From positions 124,001 to 188,000 of the forward strand of contig NZ_JAUASW010000003.1 in assembly GCF_030345705.1 (NCBI RefSeq): 64,000 nt of DNA, in the 5' to 3' direction. Origin of the DNA: Pelomonas sp. SE-A7 (lineage in GTDB: Bacteria > Pseudomonadota > Gammaproteobacteria > Burkholderiales > Burkholderiaceae_C). The notes beneath the pieces were generated by a model that was not told the origin of the DNA, ran no database searches, and saw only the letters and a program-made list of their open reading frames with translations. Every line of letters starts with the position of its first letter. Positions within the stretch are counted from its first letter, which is position 1. A program made the position numbers and the translations under genes. Of this stretch, positions 1-7,635 are shown one piece after another.

Positions 1-243
1 TCTGTCGATCTCGGCGCGGTAGCCGGTGATGTAGCCCTGCTCTTCTAGCCAGCGCACGCGCCGCCAGGTCGGGGCTGCGGAAAGGCCTATGCGCGCCGCC
101 AGCTCGGCATTGGACAGGCGGGCATCGCGCTGCAGCTCGCCCAGGATGGCGATGTGATAGCGGTCAAGCGTGCCGTCCTCGGCCTCCGCGGGCGCAGCAG
201 CAGCGGCCAGGGTTTGCCCTGATTTGCGTGTTTTGGAAACCAA
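1..243 (-). CDS. Lrp/AsnC family transcriptional regulator (N-terminal part; 3' end outside window)
   Basis: Feast/famine-type DNA-binding regulator; only the first 81 residues are in the window. After an Ala/Glu-rich arm (to about residue 24) comes the AsnC-type helix-turn-helix: DRYHIAILGELQRDAR, LSNAELAARIGLS and the recognition helix PTWRRVRWLEEQGYITGY. The ligand-binding RAM domain would lie beyond base 1. The start is inferred: a TAG closes the frame five codons upstream of a TTG at 243, and no ATG precedes the HTH. The gene is divergent from the indolepyruvate oxidoreductase gene at 432, so a role as its local amino-acid-responsive regulator is likely, but this is inference from position. 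Confidence 0.85.
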   Translation of the reverse strand, partial: MVSKTRKSGQTLAAAAAPAEAEDGTLDRYHIAILGELQRDARLSNAELAARIGLSAAPTWRRVRWLEEQGYITGYRAEIDR

Positions 244-431
244 TCTGATCTCGATCTATTGATTGGAGAAAGATTATTGCCTAGATGCAAGCTGCCGAGC
301 GCAAATGAGAAAGCACCCGGCGCCCCGCTTTCCCTACACTCGCGGATCCGGAATACTGCCGCTATCCGGGCCCCGCCCGGCCGCCACAAGCGACCCCGGC
401 AGGCGCCCCGTCCCCATAGGAGCCCGACCCG
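244..431. promoter_or_regulatory. Divergent intergenic region between the Lrp-type regulator and the indolepyruvate oxidoreductase gene
   Basis: This 188-base spacer separates two divergent genes. Bases 244-300 are clearly A+T-richer than the coding DNA on both sides, as expected of a promoter/operator for an Lrp-family protein. I could not fit a full Lrp consensus or a convincing -35/-10 pair. The right end carries a good ribosome binding site, AGGAG at 418-422, nine bases before the ATG at 432. Confidence 0.4.
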
Positions 432-3400
432 ATGAACGCCCCGCTGCCCGAACACATCCTGCGTGCCCTCGAGAAGGTCACGCTGGACGACAAGTACGCC
501 CTGGACTCGGGCCGCGCCTTCATGAGCGGCGTCCAGGCCCTGGTGCGACTGCCCATGCTGCAGCGCACCCGCGATGCGATGGCCGGACTCAACACCGCCG
601 GCTTCATCTCGGGCTACCGCGGCTCGCCGCTGGGCGGCTACGACCAGATGCTGATGGCGGCCAAGAAGCATCTGGCCAAGAACAACATCGTGTTCCAGCC
701 CGGCGTCAACGAGGAACTGGGCGCCACGGCCGTCTGGGGCACGCAGCAGCTGGCCCTGTTCCCGGAGAAGGCCAAGGTCGACGGCGTGTTCGGCATCTGG
801 TACGGCAAGGGCCCGGGCGTGGACCGCTGCATCGACGTGTTCAAGCACGCCAATATGGCCGGCACCTCGCGCCATGGCGGCGTGATCGCCGTGGCCGGCG
901 ATGACCACATCGCCAAGAGCTCCACCGCCGCCCACCAGAGCGACCACGTGTTCAAGGCCGTGGGTTTCCCGGTGTTCTTCCCGTCCAGCGTGCAGGACAT
1001 CCTGGACATGGGCTTGCATGCCTTCGCCATGAGCCGCTTCTCCGGCCTGTGGTCGGGCCTGAAGACCATTCAGGAAATCGTCGAATCCTCGGCCTCGGTC
1101 AGCGTCGATCCGGACCGGGTCAACATCATCCTGCCCGAGGACTTCGAGATGCCGCCGGGCGGCCTGCACATCCGCTGGCCGGATCCGCCGCTGGACCAGG
1201 AAGCGCGGATGATGGATTACAAGTGGTACGCCGCCCTGGCCTATGTGCGCGCCAACAAGCTGAACTACAACGTCGTGTCCACGCCGCAGGACCGCTTCGG
1301 CATCATCGCCAGCGGCAAGGCCTGGAACGACACCCGCCAGGCCCTGCATGACCTGGGACTGGACGACGACACGCTGCGCCGCCTCGGCATCCGCCTGCAC
1401 AAGGTCAATGTGGTGTGGCCGCTGGAAGCCACCATCACCCGCGACTTCGCGCAGGGCCTGCAGGAGATCCTGGTGGTCGAGGAGAAGCGCCAGATGATCG
1501 AGTACCAGCTCAAGGAGGAGCTGTACAACTGGCGTCCGGACGTGCGTCCCAATGTGATGGGCAAGTTCGACGAGATCGCCGGCGACAACACCGGCGGCGA
1601 ATGGAACGTGCCCAACCCGGCCAAGAACTGGCTGCTGCGCCCCGAGGCCGACCTGACGCCGGCCATCATCGCCCGCGCCATTGCCAAGCGCCTGAAGAAG
1701 CTGGGCGTGGACGCCGACGTGCAGGCTAGGTTGGATGCCCGCGTGGCCATCATCGACGCCAAGGAAAACGCGCTCAAGGCCGAGGAAAAGACCGCCGGCG
1801 GCGCCGACCGCACGCCCTGGTTCTGCTCGGGCTGCCCGCACAACACCTCGACCCGCGTGCCCGAAGGCTCGCGCGCCGTCGGCGGCATCGGCTGCCACTA
1901 CATGGTCACCTGGATGCCGGGCCGCAGCACGGCCACCTTCACCCAGATGGGCGGCGAGGGCGTGCCCTGGGTCGGCCAGGCGCCGTTCACCGACGAGAAG
2001 CACATCTTCTCCAACCTGGGCGACGGCACCTACTTCCACTCGGGCATCCTGGCGATCCGCCAGAGCATCGCGGCCGGCGTCAACATCACCTACAAGGTGC
2101 TCTACAACGACGCGGTCGCCATGACCGGCGGCCAGCAGGTCGGCGAGCGCCCTGAGGGTCACAGCGTCACGCAGATCATGAACAGCCTGGTCTCGGAAGG
2201 CGTGGCCAAGCTGGTCATCGTCACCGACGAGCCCGAGAAGTACGCCGGCAAGCCGCTGGCCTACGGCGTGACCGTGCACCACCGCGACGAGCTGGACGAG
2301 ATCCAGCGCCAGTTCCGCGAGATCCCGGGCACCAGCGTCATCATCTACGACCAGACCTGCGCCACCGAGAAGCGCCGCCGCCGCAAGCGCGGCAAGCTGG
2401 TCGACCCGGCCAAGCGCGCCTTCATCAACGAGCTGGTCTGCGAAGGCTGCGGCGACTGCTCGATCCAGTCCAACTGCCTGTCGGTCGAGACGCTGGACAC
2501 CGATTTCGGCCGCAAGCGCCAGATCAACCAGAACAGCTGCAACAAGGACTACAGCTGCGTGAAGGGCTTCTGCCCCAGCTTCGTCACCATCGAGGGCGGC
2601 GAGCTGAAGAAGCCCAAGAAGGACAAGCGCATCAGCCCCTTCGACGCGAGCCTTCCCGCCCTGGCCCAGCCGGTGATCCCGAGCAGCCGGGAGGCCTTCG
2701 GCATCGTCGTGGCCGGCGTGGGCGGCACCGGCGTGATCACCATCGGCCAGCTGCTCGGCATGGCGGCCCACCTGGAAGGCAAGGGCGTGATCACCCAGGA
2801 CGCAGCCGGCCTCGCCCAGAAGGGCGGCGCGACCTGGAGCCACATCCAGATCGCCGACGCGGTCGAGGACATCCACTGCACCAAGGTCGGCACGGCCGAG
2901 GCCCAGCTGGTGATCGCCTGCGACGCCATAGTCGGCGCCAACAAGAGCACGCTGGCCGTGATGCGCGAGGGTCGCACCTTCGTGGCGCTGAACACCCACG
3001 GCTCGCCGACAGCGACGCTGGTGAACGACGCCAACTGGAGCTTCCCGGGCGCCGCCTGCGAGGCCGCCATCGCCGCCGCCGTGGGCAAGGAGCACTTCGG
3101 TCTGTTCGACGCCGAGGAGGTGTCGGTCAAGCTGCTGGGCGATTCGCTGTACACCAACCCGCTGATGCTGGGCTATGCCTGGCAGAAGGGCCGCATCCCG
3201 CTGAGCTATGCCTCGCTGATGCGCGCCATCGAGCTCAACGGCGTGCAGATCGACAACAACAAGGCCGCCTTCGAATGGGGCCGCCGCTGCGTGCAGGACC
3301 TGGCCGCCGTGCAGGCCCTGTTCGCCGCCAAGCAGGTGATCAACATCGTCAAGCGGCCCGGTGTGGACGAGATCGTGGCCAAGCGCGTCGAGTTCCTGAC

Positions 3401-3986
3401 CGGCTACCAGAACGCCGCCTATGCCGAGACCTACAAGGCCTTCGTCGAAAAGGTGCGCGCGGCCGAAGGCCCGCTCAACAGCAGCCGCCTGACCGAGGCC
3501 GTGGCCAAGTATCTGTTCAAGCTGATGGCCTACAAGGACGAGTACGAGGTGGCTCGCCTGCACACCGACAAGAGCTTCACCGACAAGATCGCGGCGCAGT
3601 TCGAGGGTGACTTCAAGATCGTCCACCACCTCGCTCCGCCGCTGCTGGCCAAGAAGGACGCGCAGGGCCACCTGGTCAAGAGCGCCTTCGGCGGCTGGGT
3701 GCGTCCGGCCTTCTCGCTGCTGGCCAGGATGAAGGGCCTGCGCGGCACGGCCCTCGACATCTTCGGCTACACCGAGGAGCGCAAGATGGAGCGCGCCCTG
3801 ATCCAGCAGTACCGCGCCAGCATCGAAGAGGTGCTGGCCAAGCTGACCGCCGACCGCCTGGCGCTGGCGGCCGAGATCGCGCGGATCCCCGAGGAGATCC
3901 GCGGCTACGGCCATGTGAAGGAGCGCCATGCCAAGGCCGCCAAGGCCAAGTGGGACGGCCTGATGGCCCAGTGGCGCCAAGCCTGA
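432..3986 (+). CDS. Indolepyruvate ferredoxin oxidoreductase, fused alpha/beta/gamma-type single chain
   Basis: Oxidatively decarboxylates arylpyruvates (or a related 2-oxo acid) to the acyl-CoA with reduction of an electron carrier; cytoplasmic, in aromatic amino acid breakdown. The 1184-residue chain has an N-terminal pyrimidine-binding domain, a thiamine-diphosphate motif (GDG near residue 530, Asn in LYND near 559), a Cys-rich Fe-S segment near residues 669-720 (CEGCGDCS, then SCNKDYSCVKGFCP) and a C-terminal gamma-type domain opening with GVGGTGVITIGQLLG near 760. GCPHNTST precedes the TPP motif. The length matches the fused proteobacterial IOR family rather than split archaeal IorA/IorB. 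AGGAG at 418-422 supports the ATG at 432. The exact 2-oxo acid cannot be read from sequence. Confidence 0.92.
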   Translation: MNAPLPEHILRALEKVTLDDKYALDSGRAFMSGVQALVRLPMLQRTRDAMAGLNTAGFISGYRGSPLGGYDQMLMAAKKHLAKNNIVFQPGVNEELGATAVWGTQQLALFPEKAKVDGVFGIWYGKGPGVDRCIDVFKHANMAGTSRHGGVIAVAGDDHIAKSSTAAHQSDHVFKAVGFPVFFPSSVQDILDMGLHAFAMSRFSGLWSGLKTIQEIVESSASVSVDPDRVNIILPEDFEMPPGGLHIRWPDPPLDQEARMMDYKWYAALAYVRANKLNYNVVSTPQDRFGIIASGKAWNDTRQALHDLGLDDDTLRRLGIRLHKVNVVWPLEATITRDFAQGLQEILVVEEKRQMIEYQLKEELYNWRPDVRPNVMGKFDEIAGDNTGGEWNVPNPAKNWLLRPEADLTPAIIARAIAKRLKKLGVDADVQARLDARVAIIDAKENALKAEEKTAGGADRTPWFCSGCPHNTSTRVPEGSRAVGGIGCHYMVTWMPGRSTATFTQMGGEGVPWVGQAPFTDEKHIFSNLGDGTYFHSGILAIRQSIAAGVNITYKVLYNDAVAMTGGQQVGERPEGHSVTQIMNSLVSEGVAKLVIVTDEPEKYAGKPLAYGVTVHHRDELDEIQRQFREIPGTSVIIYDQTCATEKRRRRKRGKLVDPAKRAFINELVCEGCGDCSIQSNCLSVETLDTDFGRKRQINQNSCNKDYSCVKGFCPSFVTIEGGELKKPKKDKRISPFDASLPALAQPVIPSSREAFGIVVAGVGGTGVITIGQLLGMAAHLEGKGVITQDAAGLAQKGGATWSHIQIADAVEDIHCTKVGTAEAQLVIACDAIVGANKSTLAVMREGRTFVALNTHGSPTATLVNDANWSFPGAACEAAIAAAVGKEHFGLFDAEEVSVKLLGDSLYTNPLMLGYAWQKGRIPLSYASLMRAIELNGVQIDNNKAAFEWGRRCVQDLAAVQALFAAKQVINIVKRPGVDEIVAKRVEFLTGYQNAAYAETYKAFVEKVRAAEGPLNSSRLTEAVAKYLFKLMAYKDEYEVARLHTDKSFTDKIAAQFEGDFKIVHHLAPPLLAKKDAQGHLVKSAFGGWVRPAFSLLARMKGLRGTALDIFGYTEERKMERALIQQYRASIEEVLAKLTADRLALAAEIARIPEEIRGYGHVKERHAKAAKAKWDGLMAQWRQA

Positions 3987-4009
3987 TCCAGGCCCACCCC
4001 GCCCTCACC

Positions 4010-4046
4010 AAGCCCGCAGCGCGCCAGCCCTGCGGGCTTGTTTGTT
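4010..4046 (+). terminator. Rho-independent terminator after the indolepyruvate oxidoreductase gene
   Basis: Perfect 10-bp inverted repeat AAGCCCGCAG (4010-4019) / CTGCGGGCTT (4030-4039) with a 10-base loop, followed by GTTTGTT. It begins 24 bases after the stop codon and separates this gene from the chemotaxis gene. Confidence 0.8.
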
Positions 4047-4137
4047 CTGGATGCGCCCAGCCGGATTGACATCGGGCAAGCCTGGGCCTTCAATCGTCTC
4101 CACCCGGCCCGGCAGAGGCCGCCCAAGGAGAGACGAC

Positions 4138-5709
4138 ATGCCCCAGACCCTGAGCATTTCGAACCGGCTCTGGCTGCCCACCCTGCTGACCGGCGTCATC
4201 CTGGTCGCGCTGACCCTGGTCACCAGCTGGCGCAGCAGCAAGGCGCTGGAGGAAGAGCAGCGCGAACAGGCCGAACAGCGCGAGAAGCTGGAGATCTCGC
4301 TGCAATGGGCCGGCCTGACCCAGGCCAATGCGGCCCGCACCATGGCCGGACTGCAGAGCGCCGACGCCGGGCTGGCCGCGACGCTCAAGCCCGAGATGGA
4401 CGCCACCTCGGCCCGGATCTCGGAGCTGCAGAAGAGCATCGAGGCTGCGGCCGACAGCGACGAGGAGAAGCAGAGCCTCGCCGCCATCGCCCAGGCCCGC
4501 AAGGTCTACATCGATGCCCGCGGCGCCGCCGCCAAGGCGCGCGGCGCGGGCGCTGACATGGGTGCCCAGGTCAGCGGCGTGCGGTCCGAGCTGGACCGCT
4601 ACCTCGCGGCGCAGAAGGCCTACGTCGATCTGCAGCACCGGCTGGCGGTCGACCTGGCCGCCGCTGCCAAGGCAGCCCGCGCGACCAGCGTGATGATCAC
4701 CGCCGTGCTGCTGGGCGCCGTGGTGCTGATGCTGCTGGTCAGCACCTGGCTGATGGTGCGTTCCATCATCCCGCCGCTGCGCGTGGCCCTGGACGCCACC
4801 GAGCGCATTGGCGCGGGCGACCTGTCGGTGCAGCTGGAGTCCAGCCGCGGCGACGAGATCGGCGACCTGCAGCGCGGTCTCAACCGCATGGTGGTCTCGC
4901 TGCGCAGCCTGGTGCAGGACGTGCGCGAGAGCGCCGAGAACATCAAGTCGGCGGCCGGCGAGATCGCCGTCGGCAACCAGGACCTCAGCCAGCGCACCGA
5001 GCAGGCCGCCAGCAGCCTGCAGATGACGGCGAGCACCATGGAGCAGCTGACCAGCACGGTGCGCAGCTCCTCGGACTCGGCCGCCACCGCCAACCAGCTG
5101 GCGGTCGATGCCGCCCATGTGGCGCAGGACGGCGGCCAGGTGGTCGGTCAGGTGGTGGACACCATGGGCCGCATCCACGCCAGCTCGGGCCGCATCAACG
5201 ACATCATCGGCGTGATCGACGGCATTGCCTTCCAGACCAATATCCTGGCCCTGAATGCCGCGGTGGAAGCGGCGCGGGCCGGCGAACAGGGCCGCGGCTT
5301 CGCCGTGGTGGCCGGCGAGGTGCGGGCCCTGGCCCAGCGCAGCGCCGAGGCCGCCAAGGAGATCAAGTCGCTGATAGGCCAGAGCGTCAGCGAGGTCGAT
5401 GCCGGCTCCAGCCTGGTGGGCCGCGCCGGCTCGACCATGGGCGCGGTGGTGGACAGCGTCAAGCGGGTCACCAGCGTGCTCAGCGAGGTCAGCGCCAGTT
5501 CGCGCGAGCAGAGCCACAGCCTGGCCCAGATCAATGCCGCGGTCAGCCAGCTGGACCAGATGACGCAGCAGAACTCGGCCCTGGTCGAGGAAAGCGCGGC
5601 AGCCGCCGCCAGCCTGCAGGAGCAGGCCCTGCGGCTGGCCTCCATGGTCGAGACCTTCAGGCTGGAGGGCCTGCGACCGCAGGGCGAGTTCAGGGCAAAG
5701 GCAGCCTGA
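4138..5709 (+). CDS. Methyl-accepting chemotaxis protein
   Basis: Inner-membrane chemoreceptor of 523 residues that would signal to CheA/CheW. Order of parts: N-terminal membrane helix (about residues 11-31), periplasmic helical sensor of about 150 residues (four-helix-bundle size), second membrane helix (about 186-206), HAMP linker (about 207-260), then a long coiled-coil signalling domain. The signalling tip is readable as GIAFQTNILALNAAVEAARAG with EQGRGFAVVAGEVR. There is no C-terminal NWETF-type CheR/CheB tether. The ATG at 4138 follows AAGGAGAG at a good distance; an in-frame GTG-type start further upstream would add residues without signal character. No che or flagellar genes adjoin it. 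The ligand is unknown. Confidence 0.93.
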   Translation: MPQTLSISNRLWLPTLLTGVILVALTLVTSWRSSKALEEEQREQAEQREKLEISLQWAGLTQANAARTMAGLQSADAGLAATLKPEMDATSARISELQKSIEAAADSDEEKQSLAAIAQARKVYIDARGAAAKARGAGADMGAQVSGVRSELDRYLAAQKAYVDLQHRLAVDLAAAAKAARATSVMITAVLLGAVVLMLLVSTWLMVRSIIPPLRVALDATERIGAGDLSVQLESSRGDEIGDLQRGLNRMVVSLRSLVQDVRESAENIKSAAGEIAVGNQDLSQRTEQAASSLQMTASTMEQLTSTVRSSSDSAATANQLAVDAAHVAQDGGQVVGQVVDTMGRIHASSGRINDIIGVIDGIAFQTNILALNAAVEAARAGEQGRGFAVVAGEVRALAQRSAEAAKEIKSLIGQSVSEVDAGSSLVGRAGSTMGAVVDSVKRVTSVLSEVSASSREQSHSLAQINAAVSQLDQMTQQNSALVEESAAAAASLQEQALRLASMVETFRLEGLRPQGEFRAKAA

Positions 5710-7492
5710 GCAGCAACTCGTTGTCCATGCGCAGGCCCAGCGGGTCCAGGTACCAGGCGGGCCTGGGCGCCGTGGCGCAGCGCGCGGACTCCCTGGCCTC
5801 GACCATCTTGCCGTCCTTGCTGAGCAGGCGGCGCGACGCGCAGTTCAAGGCGCTGTCCGAGTAGTCGAAGCGCTGGGCCGTGCTCTGGGTCTGGACCGCG
5901 CTCGCACCGGCCGCCGGCGCCTCGGCGCGGATGTCGGCCGTGACCGCGTTCTCGACCTGGCTGAAGAAGACGCGGCGCTGCTCGTCCTGCAGCCACTGGC
6001 TGCGCTGGAACTGCTGCTCGACGGCGATGCGCTGCAGCAGGGGCTCGCTCACATAGAGCAGGCGGAACGGATAGCTGCTGCTGCGCGTCGCACGCTGCGT
6101 CTTGCCGCCGCGCTCCACCAGGGTCTGGTCCTCGACCCGCGTCTGCTGGACGACTTCCAGCTGCGTGGCCGAATAGGTCTGCAGGTTGCTGAAGCTGGTC
6201 TGTTGGGCCACGGTAACTTGCTCGCGGCCACGTGAGCCGATCTGGTAGCCGGCTATCCGGTAGTCGCGGCTGGCCAGGGTCTGCAGCAGGCCGCTGGGCG
6301 CCGCGCCGCTGGGCAGCTTGAGCTGGTTGCTGATCTTGCTCGGGTCGTTGAGGTCCTTCAGGCTGTTCTCGGTCAGCTGGCCGGTGACCCGCTCGACGCC
6401 GGCGTCGCGATAGACGAGCAGGCTGCCGACCAGGTTGAACCAGGCCCGCGAGTTCAAGACCTTGATGCGCACCGAATGGTTGGCGCCATCGGCCAGCAGC
6501 GGCGCGAAAGGCGACAGGTCGACCCGGTAGGGCTGCAGCTGCAAGGTCTGCACGCCGGTGGTCTGCAGCCACAAGCGCGGGTTGTGGCCGCCGCTGAAGA
6601 CCCAGGGGAAGATGGGCGCCAGGCCGGCGGGCTGGTCATCGATCAGCACCTGGACCTCGCGGTAGGCGCCGTCGCCGCAAGTGCCCAGCGCCGCGGCCAG
6701 CTCGGTCGGCGCGCAGGCGTACCAGTACTCGTTGCTCGACTGGCCCTGGGCGATCAGGTCCAGGTAGACCCGCGAGGTGTTCAGCGGAAAGCGGAAGCTG
6801 CGGGTGTAGCCGCCCTCGGGCCGCTGCTGGGCCAGCGGCCGCGCCGAGGCGCCGGCGCTGAAGGCCAGCACCTGGTCGGCCTGCGAAGGCAGGGGCTCGC
6901 CCGCCACGGCCGGATAGAACAGCAGCCGCGCGCTGCCGGTGAAGACGCCTGTGTAGGTCGCGTTGACCACGGTGTCCAGCACCGCGGCCCCGGCCTGCGG
7001 CGTGCGCAGCAGGGCGGCGAACTCGGTCACGTCGCGCTCGATCTTCCAGCTGCGCGCCAGGCTGGCCGTGGGCTGGGGCGTGGTGCCGTAGTAGAGGTTG
7101 ACGCCGCCCAGGCCGATCAGGGCCGTGCGGTCGAACTGCCGGCCGGCCGTGACGCTGTAGTCCGCTTCCAGCACCACCTTGGCCCAGGCACCCTGGCAGA
7201 GCGCGGGCGGCTGGTAGCTGAAGTCGCGCTGGTTGAAGTCGTTGAAGCTCAGTCCCTGGTACAGCGTCACGACGCAGGGCGTGGTCCCGGGCCTGGGCAG
7301 CGCCGGCTCGGCATGGGTCGGATCGGTGCTGCCCACATTGATGGCCTGGATCGCCTGCAGCGGCGCCAGGTCTGATGCCGGCAGGGCTGCACCGCCCGAA
7401 TCCTTGCCGGCGCCGCCACCGCAACCGCCCAGCCCAATCAGGCAAGCGGCCAGGGCCACGCCGACGCCCATGCGCCTCATCCCTCTCTCCAT
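5690..7492 (-). CDS. Putative lipoprotein of the peptide-N-glycosidase A (PNGase A) family
   Basis: A 600-residue exported protein. The start at 7492 has AGGAG seven bases upstream and gives a lipoprotein signal with lipobox LIGLGGC, so outer-membrane or periplasmic anchoring is likely. Residues about 85-370 carry the layout I recognise from the PNGase A family: AGRQFDRTALIGLGGVNLYY, then SWKIERDVTEFAALL, SSNEYWYACAP, YREVQVLIDDQPAG and FPWVFSGGHNPRLWL, ending in a hydrophobic strand FNLVGSLLVYRD. Known members remove N-glycans from Asn. The last roughly 200 residues have no recognised domain. The gene converges on the chemotaxis gene and overlaps its 3' end by 20 bases. Enzyme activity is inferred from family resemblance only. 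Confidence 0.72.
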   Translation of the reverse strand: MERGMRRMGVGVALAACLIGLGGCGGGAGKDSGGAALPASDLAPLQAIQAINVGSTDPTHAEPALPRPGTTPCVVTLYQGLSFNDFNQRDFSYQPPALCQGAWAKVVLEADYSVTAGRQFDRTALIGLGGVNLYYGTTPQPTASLARSWKIERDVTEFAALLRTPQAGAAVLDTVVNATYTGVFTGSARLLFYPAVAGEPLPSQADQVLAFSAGASARPLAQQRPEGGYTRSFRFPLNTSRVYLDLIAQGQSSNEYWYACAPTELAAALGTCGDGAYREVQVLIDDQPAGLAPIFPWVFSGGHNPRLWLQTTGVQTLQLQPYRVDLSPFAPLLADGANHSVRIKVLNSRAWFNLVGSLLVYRDAGVERVTGQLTENSLKDLNDPSKISNQLKLPSGAAPSGLLQTLASRDYRIAGYQIGSRGREQVTVAQQTSFSNLQTYSATQLEVVQQTRVEDQTLVERGGKTQRATRSSSYPFRLLYVSEPLLQRIAVEQQFQRSQWLQDEQRRVFFSQVENAVTADIRAEAPAAGASAVQTQSTAQRFDYSDSALNCASRRLLSKDGKMVEARESARCATAPRPAWYLDPLGLRMDNELLLRLPLP

Positions 7493-7635
7493 CGGATCGC
7501 TCCTAATTCTTGATGTGAGCGCGCATTGGAGCTTCAATCAGGCGCCATTCCATGGGGGCAAGCCCCAAGCCGGACCGGCAGCCGCCGCCACACCCCCTTC
7601 AAGGGGGGCGGGCGTTCACAGCGGGGGGTTTCCGT

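Noticed and set aside
87..3980. A 1297-codon open frame on the minus strand opposite the indolepyruvate oxidoreductase gene
   Set aside because: Low-complexity His/Gln/Leu-rich sequence without family match; typical third-position G+C shadow of a real gene on the other strand.
7593..7607. Palindrome CCCCC-TTCAA-GGGGG after the TRAP large permease
   Set aside because: No T-run and a five-base stem only; not enough to call a terminator, although it may mark a 3' end.
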